A stretch of DNA of 6,329 nt from Alphaproteobacteria bacterium (GTDB taxonomy: Bacteria; Pseudomonadota; Alphaproteobacteria; Acetobacterales; Acetobacteraceae): assembly GCA_026225015.1 (NCBI GenBank), contig JAMFRY010000135.1, positions 1 through 6,329 of the forward strand, in the 5' to 3' direction. Each line of letters opens with the position of its first letter. Position 1 is the stretch's first letter. A model generated the notes under the pieces. The model ran no database searches. It was not told the DNA's origin and saw nothing but the letters and a program-made list of their open reading frames with translations. Shown here one piece after another: positions 1-6,329 of the stretch. The position numbers and the translations under genes are program-made.

Positions 1-344
1 CCATCGCCGATATTGAGCGGGCGCTTCAGCAGATCGCCGTGCGGCGCCACGTGGGAGTGAGCCTCGTACAAACCCATGACGCGCCGGCGACGCAATGCGC
101 GCCTTGGCTGCAGGCGCAACTTGCCCGCGCCGTCGCCAGCCGGAACATGCCTGTTTTCCATTTGCCCAGCGGCGCCGGGCATGACGCCATGGCGGTTGCC
201 GCTTTGTGCCCGGTCGGCATGCTGTTCGTGCGCTGCAAAGGCGGGATCAGCCACACGCCGGAGGAATCCATCACTGAAGAGGATGCGGAAACCGCGGTTG
301 CCGTGCTGGTGGAATTTCTCCAAAATTTTGAGCCCGAGACGTAG
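1..344 (+). CDS. Zn-dependent amidohydrolase, hydantoinase/carbamoylase (allantoate amidohydrolase-like) family, C-terminal part
   Basis: This is the last 113 residues of a protein whose start lies left of the window. The frame is open from base 3 and ends at TAG 342-344. The first apparent start codon (GTG at 39) is internal. Fragment residues 56-63 read SGAGHDAM and residues 80-88 read GGISHTPEE. Both are hallmark C-terminal motifs of the M20-clan amidases that include N-carbamoyl-L-amino acid hydrolase, beta-ureidopropionase and allantoate amidohydrolase. In that family the His of the GISHxPxE motif is a metal ligand, and the GAGHDA segment lies at the active site. These enzymes hydrolyse a carbamoyl or ureido C-N bond in the cytoplasm. 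The 36-bp gap to the next same-strand gene suggests an operon. The metal ligands in the N-terminal half are outside the window, so the exact substrate cannot be named. Family assignment is secure; allantoate, ureidopropionate or carbamoyl amino acid are all possible. Confidence 0.9.
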   Translation, partial: IADIERALQQIAVRRHVGVSLVQTHDAPATQCAPWLQAQLARAVASRNMPVFHLPSGAGHDAMAVAALCPVGMLFVRCKGGISHTPEESITEEDAETAVAVLVEFLQNFEPET

Positions 345-380
345 TTCGAGAAGCTTCCACCATTCAGAAAAGTACCCGCA

Positions 381-1616
381 ATGACCAGTGAAATTCATGA
401 CTATCTCGTCGCCAACGCCGAAAGGGCACAGGATTTTCTGGCCGAACTCGTGCGCGTTCCATCGGATAATCCGCCCGGCGATTGCGCGGCGCATGCGCAA
501 CGATGTGCTGAATTGCTGGAAGCTTTTGGCTTCGCCGTGGAACGCCATGTTGTGCCGGCCGCGCTGGTGCAAACCCATGGCATGATCAGCGCCACCAACC
601 TCGTCATCCGCCATGTTTTCGGACCCGGCCCCACCATTGCACTGAATGCGCATGGCGATGTGGTTCCGCCAGGGGAAGGCTGGAGCAGCGATCCCTACGG
701 CGCCGCGATTATAGATGGCTGGATGGTTGGCCGCGGCGTCGCCGTCTCGAAATCCGACATCGTTACTTATGCTTTTGCGCTGGCAGCGTTGCGCGATACC
801 GGCGCGAAGCTGGCCGGAACGGTTGAAATCCACATCACCTATGACGAGGAAACCGGCGGTGAGATCGGACCCGCCTGGCTGCTCGCAGAAGGAGTCACCA
901 AGCCCGATTTGGCCATCGCCGCCGGCTTCTCCTACGCCGTCGTCACCGCCCATAATGGCTGCCTGCATCTAGAAGCGACGGTCAACGGTAAATCCGCCCA
1001 TGCGGCAAAACCGGCAACCGGGGCCGATGCGCTGGAGGCCACCAACGCGATCCTCACCAGCCTCTATGCCGGCCGCAAAACCCTTGCGAAAACCATCTCG
1101 GCCATACCCGGAATTGGCGCGCCGCAGCTCACCATCGGCCTCATCTCGGGCGGCATCAATACCAATGTGGTGCCCGATCGAATCACCTTCCGATTGGACC
1201 GGCGCATCATCCCCGATGAAAACCCTGCCGAGGTGGAAACCAGTCTCCGCGCGCAGATTACCCGGGCGGCCGTGGTTTTTCCCGGGATCAGCGTCGAAAT
1301 CCGCCGCATCCTGCTGGCCGAGCCGCTTACGCCTTTGCCAAAAGCCGCCGAACTGGCCGAGTTGGTGGCCAGCCATGCCACCGCAATTTTCGGGGAAGAA
1401 ATCACCACAACCGGCGTGCCGCTTTATACCGATGCGAGGCATTATGCCGCTTCAGGCATTCCCATTGTTCTATACGGCGCCGGCCCGCGCAGCATTGAGG
1501 AAGCCAACGCCCACCGCGCCGATGAACGCCTGGCCCTGGCCGATCTAAGCCGCGCCACCGAGGTTATTGCGCTGACCTTGCGCGACCTTCTGGAAATACC
1601 AGGTGGCTCGGCTTGA
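381..1616 (+). CDS. M20 family metallohydrolase (ArgE/DapE/CPG2-like), subfamily with altered metal site
   Basis: A complete protein of 411 residues, the usual length for M20 peptidases/deacylases. It has no signal peptide or membrane segment, so it should be cytoplasmic. Visible landmarks are NAHGDVVP (residues 89-96, metal His91 and Asp93), DEETGG (155-160, catalytic Glu156 and metal Glu157), GKSAHAAKP at the start of the dimerisation domain (His207), RLDRRIIPDEN (271-281), and ANAHRADE (376-382, metal His378). Two canonical ligands are missing. The segment after GRG reads VAVSKSD, which puts Val122 where the bridging Asp of GRGxxDMKG normally sits. The usual GEP motif is replaced by AGFSY, with Gly182 at the Glu position. 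I recall similar VAVSKSD and AGFSYAVVTAHNG segments in other proteobacterial M20 proteins, so this is probably a subfamily trait and not decay. The ATG at 381 follows a weak AGAAAAG (366-372) and leaves 36 bp to the upstream amidase gene. The pairing suggests sequential deacylation or decarbamoylation. The substrate is unknown; 'succinyl-diaminopimelate desuccinylase' or 'acetylornithine deacetylase' would be over-annotation. Confidence 0.93.
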   Translation: MTSEIHDYLVANAERAQDFLAELVRVPSDNPPGDCAAHAQRCAELLEAFGFAVERHVVPAALVQTHGMISATNLVIRHVFGPGPTIALNAHGDVVPPGEGWSSDPYGAAIIDGWMVGRGVAVSKSDIVTYAFALAALRDTGAKLAGTVEIHITYDEETGGEIGPAWLLAEGVTKPDLAIAAGFSYAVVTAHNGCLHLEATVNGKSAHAAKPATGADALEATNAILTSLYAGRKTLAKTISAIPGIGAPQLTIGLISGGINTNVVPDRITFRLDRRIIPDENPAEVETSLRAQITRAAVVFPGISVEIRRILLAEPLTPLPKAAELAELVASHATAIFGEEITTTGVPLYTDARHYAASGIPIVLYGAGPRSIEEANAHRADERLALADLSRATEVIALTLRDLLEIPGGSA

Positions 1617-1633
1617 TGGGCAAAGCCCATCAA
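1613..1633. terminator. Inverted repeat at convergent gene ends, candidate bidirectional terminator
   Basis: TTGATGGGC (1613-1621), a 3-base AAA loop (1622-1624) and GCCCATCAA (1625-1633) form a perfect 9-bp hairpin. It fills the junction between the + strand M20 gene and the - strand membrane-protein gene. The TGA stop of the first gene (1614-1616) and the TGA stop of the second (TCA, 1630-1632) lie at mirror positions in the two arms. Neither side is followed by a run of T, so it is not a classical intrinsic terminator. It could stabilise both 3' ends or assist Rho-dependent termination. The structure is seen directly; its function is inferred. Confidence 0.6.
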
Positions 1634-3102
1634 CCACCCCTTGACGGCACAAAAACCAGATCATACCTGCCAACCAGCACCGGCCGGTAGTCGGCCAGAA
1701 ATGCGCGCTGAAATGCCGGCGTGAATCGGCCCCGCATCCGCTTACGCCAATCGCCATCGGCGGCGCCCCCTAGCTGTATGGCGGCGTAATGATGCGCATC
1801 CAGCAGCGCCACGATGCTGGCATCTTGCACACGCCCGATGCGTATCTGATCCTTCACATAATAGGGATCGTAATCCATTGGCTTGCCGGCCTCGTAGCAA
1901 AGCAGCAGGTCTTCACAGATCGCTGGTCCCTTTGCGGCGTCGAGCAAGGCAATCGCCTGCCGCGCCGAAAGCGTCGCCTTGGGCAGGCCGAGCTGCGCCT
2001 GAATATCGTATATTAATCGAAACGGAACGGTGACCGCCAGGCCCAGGGTCGCGCAAACCAGCGCGACGGTGAAAAGCCGGCTTTCCTGACGCTCCAGCCA
2101 GCAAATACCGATAACGCAGGCCAGTAGATCGGCAATGATCGGCGGGTAGAAAATATTATGGGCTACTCCATCCCCGCCGGCGAAAAAAAACGCCGCCAGA
2201 TTGGTAAGAACCAGCAGAATCAGGAGAAACTCGCGGCCCGCAAACGCACGCCCGCGCCACAGCAGCACGAGGCCAATGAAAAGCGGGACGGCCAGATGCA
2301 GCAAATAATGGCCTGTTTCATAAAGCAGGTTCGAAAGCCCGTAGGCGCGCGGTTGCAGCAGCTCGGCGAGGGTATAAGGTCCATCAATCTGAAACGACAA
2401 GCCAAGCAAACCGGCGGCCACAGCAATGCCCAGCGGCGCAAACACCGCCAAGATCCGCCAGTTGCGCACCCAGATCAAATGCGCCGCGGCGCTCAACGGG
2501 AAGGCGATGTAATCATCTTTGGTGAAAAGACTTAGGCAGAAGGCAATGGCGGAGAGGATCGGCCAGGCCAGGCCACGCGACGCCCTGAGATAGGCAAACA
2601 GGCCGAACGTGCCGAAGGCCGCAGCCAGCAGTTCTGGATCATCGACCGCACGCGTCTCCCCGTCAAAGGAACAAATCCCGGCAAATAGCGCCAGCCCGGC
2701 GAACAAAGCTCCGGCGCGTGATCCGGTTGCATCCCGCACCATGGCGCCGGCAAGCCAGGTGATTGCGGCGAGTGAGGCAAAGCTGACTACCCGCCCCGCC
2801 AGCACCATGTTCGCCTTGGCGCCACCCAGCAACCCGATGATATGGAACGAGAGAAAGGGATAATTCGTCGTCCAGAATTCGCTGCGCGCGCCATAAAGCG
2901 GCTGGCCTTGCAGGGTCATCCATTGCCGATAGGCGTTCCAGCCTTCGTTGTAGTTTTGCGACGGCAGGGTATCGATGGCGAGCAGCGGAAACCAGCCCGT
3001 TGCGAGAGCACTCAGTGCCATGAGCGCGATGGCGGCAATCCAAACGCTACCTGTTGTTTTTGCGGCCGTCAGCGCATCGCGGTCTTTCAAAAGCAAGCTC
3101 AT
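1630..3102 (-). CDS. Polytopic membrane protein, GT-C type glycosyltransferase-like (GT39/PMT/ArnT-like)
   Basis: A 490-residue protein from the ATG at 3102, with about ten hydrophobic segments (for example 19-43, 98-120, 130-145, 181-193, 217-236, 264-282, 291-308, 320-336 and 343-360). A soluble tail of about 120 residues follows. Features that fit GT-C enzymes, which move a sugar from a polyprenyl-phosphate donor at the outer face of the membrane, are an acidic site in the first long loop (YNEGWNAY, 51-58, Glu53), a DDPE motif in a later loop (154-157), and HNIFYPP (315-321), which resembles the H/RYxxPxxP pattern of PMT-like proteins. The frame stays open upstream to 3258, but that part only shadows the preceding gene. 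The 3102 start keeps the first membrane helix whole, and GTGGA (3111-3115) lies 8 bases upstream. A start at 3021 would avoid the overlap but cut into that helix. The gene begins 56 bp inside the GT2 gene, suggesting translational coupling and a shared glycan pathway. Donor and acceptor are unknown; a non-catalytic membrane protein remains possible. Confidence 0.78.
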   Translation of the reverse strand: MSLLLKDRDALTAAKTTGSVWIAAIALMALSALATGWFPLLAIDTLPSQNYNEGWNAYRQWMTLQGQPLYGARSEFWTTNYPFLSFHIIGLLGGAKANMVLAGRVVSFASLAAITWLAGAMVRDATGSRAGALFAGLALFAGICSFDGETRAVDDPELLAAAFGTFGLFAYLRASRGLAWPILSAIAFCLSLFTKDDYIAFPLSAAAHLIWVRNWRILAVFAPLGIAVAAGLLGLSFQIDGPYTLAELLQPRAYGLSNLLYETGHYLLHLAVPLFIGLVLLWRGRAFAGREFLLILLVLTNLAAFFFAGGDGVAHNIFYPPIIADLLACVIGICWLERQESRLFTVALVCATLGLAVTVPFRLIYDIQAQLGLPKATLSARQAIALLDAAKGPAICEDLLLCYEAGKPMDYDPYYVKDQIRIGRVQDASIVALLDAHHYAAIQLGGAADGDWRKRMRGRFTPAFQRAFLADYRPVLVGRYDLVFVPSRGG

Positions 3103-5626
3103 CCCTGGATTCCACGACCGCCAAATCCCGGTAAACGCCGCCATCCCTGGCGAAGTGCCGGTTGTAAAACGGATCATATGGCAGCAAATGCCGCCACCGC
3201 TCAAGCATCGCCTGGTTCTCCCGCATGAACCGCCCCAGCCTGTCCTGGTCGAGATCATCGCCGCGGCTCATGCTTTCGATATGCTCGGCGACGCATTCCG
3301 GCGCAAATACGATGCGGTGCCCGGCGCTGCGGAGTTTCAGGCACAGATCAATATCGTTGAAGGCGATGCCAAGCTCGGCCTCGTCGAAGCCGCCGGCCTC
3401 AAAGAAGGCTTGCGCGCGCACCAGCATGCAGGCGCCGGTGACAGCGGAAGTCTCGCGCGCGGCAATCGCCTGGGCGAGATAACCCGGCGCCTGGCGCGAC
3501 TGACCGCGGAAGGCGTGATCGGCAACGCCGCCAATGCCGAGCACCACGCCGGCATGTTGAACGGCGCCGTTGGGGTATAAAAGTTTCGCGCCAACCGCGG
3601 CGGTACGCGGGTCCGCCTGCGCCTCGCTCAGCAGCACGCACAGCCAGTCAGGGTTTTGAACCCGCACGTCGTTGTTCAGAAACAGCAAATAAGGATGCCT
3701 CGCCGCGGCCGCGCCAAGATTATTGATGCGGGAATAGTTGAAGGGCTCGGCAATGCGGATGACCCGCGTATTGGGCAAATTGCCTTGCGCGGCGCAGAAT
3801 TGCTCCGCTTCCTCGCTCGACGACCAGTTATCCAGGAGAATAATCTCGTAATCCACGCCAAGCGTATGTTCACGAATTGCGCTCACGCAGCTTCGGGTCA
3901 TCTCGATATGGTCGCGGAATGGAATCAAGATCGAAACCGCCGCATCGGCGTTGGCCGAAAATGCCACCCGATAGCAAGTGAGTTCGCCGCGGCGCGTCAC
4001 CTCTGCCTTGAGCTTGCGCCGCGCCAGATGCTCGGCCACCGCCCTTATGCCGGCCTGCGCCGCAAGCGGCTTGGCGCTGCTTGAAGCAGAACTCGAGTTT
4101 GCCGAAATGCGCCAGTGATAGAGGATTTCCGGAACATGATGAATCGCCTGCTCGGGGAGATGTTCGGTAAGCCGCAGCAAAAACTCATGGTCCTGGGCGC
4201 CGTCAAACCGCGCATCGAGGCCGCCGGCGGCGCGCGCCAGTTCGGTTTCCACCATCACCAGATGGCAGATGTAGTTCAGCTCCAGCAGAAAGCGGTAATT
4301 GAAACCCGGCTTGAGAACAGGATCGGCGAAGCGGCCGGCCTGGTTGATCTTATCCTCATCGCTATAGAGTAGCTTGGCGCCGGTTGCGCTGCGGGCGCGC
4401 AGCATCACCTCCAGCGCGTTCGGGTCGAGCACATCGTCATGGTCCAAAAAAACCACGGCTTCGCCCTGCGCTTGGCGTAGCGCGCGGTTGGTGGCAACGC
4501 TGATGCCGCTGTTTTGGCCCTGAAATTCCGCGCGGATGCGCGGTTCTGTCCTTGCAAAACCAGCGATGATTTCCTGCAAACCTGCGTCTTCGCTGCCGTC
4601 ATCGACGAGGATCAGCTCCCAATTCTCGTAGCTCTGGGCGCGCACACTGTCGATGGCGGCGAAAAAATCCGGCAGGTTTGGGCGATATACCGGGCACAAG
4701 ATGGAAACCAGCGGGCGGCCGCGAATTTCGCCATAGCGGGCGGCGGCGCGGGCGGCGATTCGGGCGCGGTTCTGCAACGCCCAGGCTTCGTAATTGGCGA
4801 GGCTGTAGCGCGCTGCGGGCAGGCTGGCGCGCAGTTCCTTGCGCAGCGCGTAGGCGAAGCGGAACAATTCATCGGCCCGCTCGATCAAACCCTTTATCCG
4901 GCTTCCCTCGGAGGATGATGGGAGTACAACCTCCATCGGGCTGTAGCGCAGCGGCAAACGGCCCGGCATGGCGTGGACTTCCAGCCGGATCATCCTGCCG
5001 CAAAATTCCGGCGGCAAGGCGTAGGAAAAACCGCAGCAAGCGTCGATGCCGGCACCGGCGCCACCGGCGGCTGCGACATCGGCGCGGAACTGGTCGGCGG
5101 CGAGTTCGGCGATCGGCTGGCCATCAGCCGAGATGAGCAGCCGCAGCCCGCCGGTTTTAGCACCTGTCGTCAGCTCGGTTTTCAGCGCCCAGCCCTGGAC
5201 CATGCCGTCGATCAAACCGTCCAGCACGCCGTCGATTTCGTGCCGTGAACCGATGCTGAAATGAATTTCGCCGTAGAGCCGGTTTTCAGGGTCCGGCAGC
5301 TGCACCGCCTCGCCGTGCAGTGTGGCCATAGAGAGGACATGCCGGACGCCATCATGAAAGCGCGGGGGAATAAGGTACTCAAAGCCGATTTTGCGCGCCG
5401 GCAGATGCAGATGCGCCAGGTCCGCGCGTTCGATGTTGCAGTCGAGCACCGTCTCCAGCCTGTTATCGATGGCAACCCGCAATTTCAGCGGCGTTTGCGG
5501 GTCGAGCCGGTCGATCGCCCAACCCTTTATTCGGTGCGTTTCGATCGTTTCGAGCTGCCCCAGAATCAAGGAGGAAGGGGCAAAGACGGGATTTCGCGAT
5601 ATTTGGCTGAGGCGCGATCGCGGCAT
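3047..5626 (-). CDS. Large glycosyltransferase with two tandem GT2 domains and a duplicated N-terminal module
   Basis: An 859-residue soluble protein, probably cytoplasmic or peripheral at the inner membrane. Residues about 33-100 and 142-222 look like two copies of a beta-rich module, each opening with xxGWAxx and ending near LPPxF/IPPRF. A helical linker (240-300) follows. GT-A domain 1 (about 305-506) has VSILCPVY (307-314), VDDG (341-344), the DxD site LDHDD (394-398), YSDEDK (421-426), QDHE (478-481) and HWR (504-506). A Ser-rich linker (510-517) leads to GT-A domain 2 (about 562-790), with VSILIPF (564-570), LLDNWS (597-602), FLNNDV (649-654) as the DxD equivalent, GGFDE (745-749) and FNDIDLCLKLR (756-766). 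This order matches two-domain rhamnosyl- or other hexosyltransferases of O-antigen, capsule or exopolysaccharide synthesis (RfbF/WsaE-like). Such enzymes add two sugars or alternate linkages from nucleotide-sugar donors. The ATG at 5626 has a good AAGG Shine-Dalgarno 7 bases upstream. The 3' end overlaps the GT-C-like gene by 56 bp. The sugars transferred cannot be read from sequence. Confidence 0.92.
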   Translation of the reverse strand: MPRSRLSQISRNPVFAPSSLILGQLETIETHRIKGWAIDRLDPQTPLKLRVAIDNRLETVLDCNIERADLAHLHLPARKIGFEYLIPPRFHDGVRHVLSMATLHGEAVQLPDPENRLYGEIHFSIGSRHEIDGVLDGLIDGMVQGWALKTELTTGAKTGGLRLLISADGQPIAELAADQFRADVAAAGGAGAGIDACCGFSYALPPEFCGRMIRLEVHAMPGRLPLRYSPMEVVLPSSSEGSRIKGLIERADELFRFAYALRKELRASLPAARYSLANYEAWALQNRARIAARAAARYGEIRGRPLVSILCPVYRPNLPDFFAAIDSVRAQSYENWELILVDDGSEDAGLQEIIAGFARTEPRIRAEFQGQNSGISVATNRALRQAQGEAVVFLDHDDVLDPNALEVMLRARSATGAKLLYSDEDKINQAGRFADPVLKPGFNYRFLLELNYICHLVMVETELARAAGGLDARFDGAQDHEFLLRLTEHLPEQAIHHVPEILYHWRISANSSSASSSAKPLAAQAGIRAVAEHLARRKLKAEVTRRGELTCYRVAFSANADAAVSILIPFRDHIEMTRSCVSAIREHTLGVDYEIILLDNWSSSEEAEQFCAAQGNLPNTRVIRIAEPFNYSRINNLGAAAARHPYLLFLNNDVRVQNPDWLCVLLSEAQADPRTAAVGAKLLYPNGAVQHAGVVLGIGGVADHAFRGQSRQAPGYLAQAIAARETSAVTGACMLVRAQAFFEAGGFDEAELGIAFNDIDLCLKLRSAGHRIVFAPECVAEHIESMSRGDDLDQDRLGRFMRENQAMLERWRHLLPYDPFYNRHFARDGGVYRDLAVVESRDELAFERPRCADGRKNNR

Positions 5627-5680
5627 GAAACAACCTTGGATAGTTGTTCCACAATCTTTACGCGAAGCAATCCTGGCCGT
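5627..5680 (-). promoter_or_regulatory. Leader of the GT2 gene: Shine-Dalgarno with a small hairpin
   Basis: This 54-bp gap separates the lipase stop (5681-5683) from the GT2 start. Read on the - strand, AAGG (5637-5634) sits 7 bases before the ATG and is the probable ribosome binding site. AACAAC and GTTGTT (5648-5643 and 5634-5629 on the - strand) can pair in a 6-bp stem with an 8-base loop; the loop and the first stem base carry the AAGG. An imperfect TTGCTT, 17-bp spacer, ACAACT arrangement could be a weak promoter, but I do not trust it. With so short a gap, cotranscription with the upstream hydrolase gene is equally possible. There is no convincing terminator after the hydrolase gene. 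Confidence 0.4.
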
Positions 5681-6329
5681 CTATCGCCCTGGATCGTCGG
5701 ATTTGCAGCTATCCGGCGGTTTATAGCCGGCGAAGCGGTCCTGGATCCAGGTGGCGGCCGCTTGGGCCGATTTTCCGGCAATTGTTATATGGCCGATGCC
5801 GGGAAGTTCCACATAGTCCAGCACATCGCCTCTGGCGCAGGCGGCGGCGGCGAAGCTGCGGGTGAAATGCGGCTCGACGGTGGTGTCGGCGCTGCCCTGT
5901 ACGAGGAAGATCGGCGCGCCTGCCGGGGCGTGGCCGGGCGAGTTTTCGGTAAGGTATTCAGGCCAAGGCGGGGTGAATTGCGGGTTGTGGCTGCGGAAAA
6001 CCGGGTTCAGGGCCGAAGCGGCGTGAATGGCGGCGACGGCCTGGCCAAGCGTGCCGATGCATTGGGTGACGGCGTAATCAACCGCCGGAATTGCCTGAGG
6101 ATAGACGATGCTGGTGATCGGGATATGATAGATCACCGACCAGGAATAATAAACGTAAGCGGCCAGTAGCCGCCCCGAATCCCTGCGGAACGGTTCGGTG
6201 AGTTCAATGTTCATGTCCGTGGGCGGCGCGGCCGCGGCGATGCCCGCCAGATTGAGTTCCGGCGCGTAGGTCCCGGCGATCTGGCCGGCGAACAATGCCG
6301 CCTGGCCGCCTTGCGAATGGCCCCAGACC
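5681..6329 (-). CDS. Alpha/beta hydrolase, secretory lipase (LIP) type, C-terminal part
   Basis: The frame is open to the right edge of the window and ends at TAG (5683-5681), giving 215 residues; the N-terminus is missing. The TTG at 6295 is an internal Leu codon, because the codons just before it encode WGHSQGGQAA, the nucleophile elbow GxSxG (fragment residues 2-11, Ser5). The acid residue is probably Asp148 in QGSADTTVEP (144-153). The catalytic His is His180 in LPGIGH (175-180). All three triad members are present in the right order. AAAAPPTD (31-38) and the ending WIQDRFAGYKPPDSC (194-208) are, as I recall them, typical of the secretory lipase family (LIP, Candida-lipase-like) found in actinobacteria and some proteobacteria. 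These are usually exported esterases or lipases. Any signal peptide lies outside the window. Three Cys (90, 164, 208) could form a disulfide if the protein is secreted. The physiological substrate is unknown, and any functional link to the downstream glycosyltransferases is speculative. Confidence 0.88.
   Translation of the reverse strand, partial: VWGHSQGGQAALFAGQIAGTYAPELNLAGIAAAAPPTDMNIELTEPFRRDSGRLLAAYVYYSWSVIYHIPITSIVYPQAIPAVDYAVTQCIGTLGQAVAAIHAASALNPVFRSHNPQFTPPWPEYLTENSPGHAPAGAPIFLVQGSADTTVEPHFTRSFAAAACARGDVLDYVELPGIGHITIAGKSAQAAATWIQDRFAGYKPPDSCKSDDPGR

Noticed and set aside
345..380. A separate promoter for the M20 gene in the short gap
   Set aside because: The gap is only 36 bp, has no recognisable -35/-10 pair, and an operon with the upstream amidase explains the layout.
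65..582. A repeated word CAAACCCATG at about 69-78 and 571-580 in the two amidohydrolase genes
   Set aside because: Both copies encode QTH in otherwise unrelated contexts and the flanks do not match beyond a few bases; chance is sufficient.
969..1442. A 157-codon open frame on the - strand
   Set aside because: It is fully antisense to the dimerisation and C-terminal parts of the M20 gene, which carries the conserved motifs.
3103..3258. Extension of the membrane protein by 52 residues to an upstream ATG at 3258
   Set aside because: The extra part is Gly/Arg/Trp/Cys-rich shadow sequence of the GT2 gene and would put a non-signal tail before the first membrane helix.
2975..3580. A 201-codon open frame on the + strand
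   Set aside because: It is antisense to the junction of the two glycosyltransferase genes, whose protein motifs are clear; no domain is recognisable in it.
5261..6169. A 302-codon open frame on the + strand
   Set aside because: It runs antisense across the GT2 5' end, the intergenic gap and the lipase gene, shows no recognisable motif, and is low-complexity in the way expected of antisense frames in GC-rich coding DNA.
5681..6295. A start codon (TTG) for the lipase at 6295
   Set aside because: The same frame continues upstream and encodes the GHSQGG nucleophile elbow, so the TTG is an internal Leu codon and the gene is cut by the window edge.

Overview
This GC-rich, densely coding window looks like a chromosomal segment of an alphaproteobacterium. 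The GC-rich codon choice, the tandem GT2 glycosyltransferase with N-terminal 'GWA' modules, and the LIP-type lipase neighbour remind me most of Acetobacteraceae (Acidiphilium/Acidocella/Rhodopila-like). That placement is inferred from family resemblance and was not tested. I see no tRNA, rRNA, CRISPR array, insertion sequence or phage signature.

Layout. Left part, + strand (1-1616): the 3' end of a hydantoinase/carbamoylase-type Zn amidohydrolase (1-344), then after 36 bp a complete M20-family metallohydrolase (381-1616). They probably form one transcription unit for stepwise removal of N-acyl or N-carbamoyl groups from a small nitrogen compound. Right part, - strand (1630-6329): the 3' part of a secreted-lipase-type alpha/beta hydrolase (5681-6329), a large protein with two GT2 glycosyltransferase domains (3047-5626), and a polytopic GT-C-like membrane protein (1630-3102). 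The last two genes overlap by 56 bp and are probably translationally coupled. Together they suggest assembly of a cell-surface polysaccharide or glycoconjugate: the GT2 enzyme adds sugars from nucleotide donors in the cytoplasm, and the membrane protein may use a lipid-linked donor.

The two blocks converge at 1616/1630. A perfect 9-bp inverted repeat (1613-1633) there holds both stop codons in its arms. Coding density is very high: the only gaps are 345-380, 1617-1629 and 5627-5680.

No clearly new system is visible. The points most worth a second look are the M20 enzyme, which lacks two of the five usual metal ligands, the duplicated N-terminal module of the GT2 protein, the 56-bp gene overlap, and the stop-codon palindrome.
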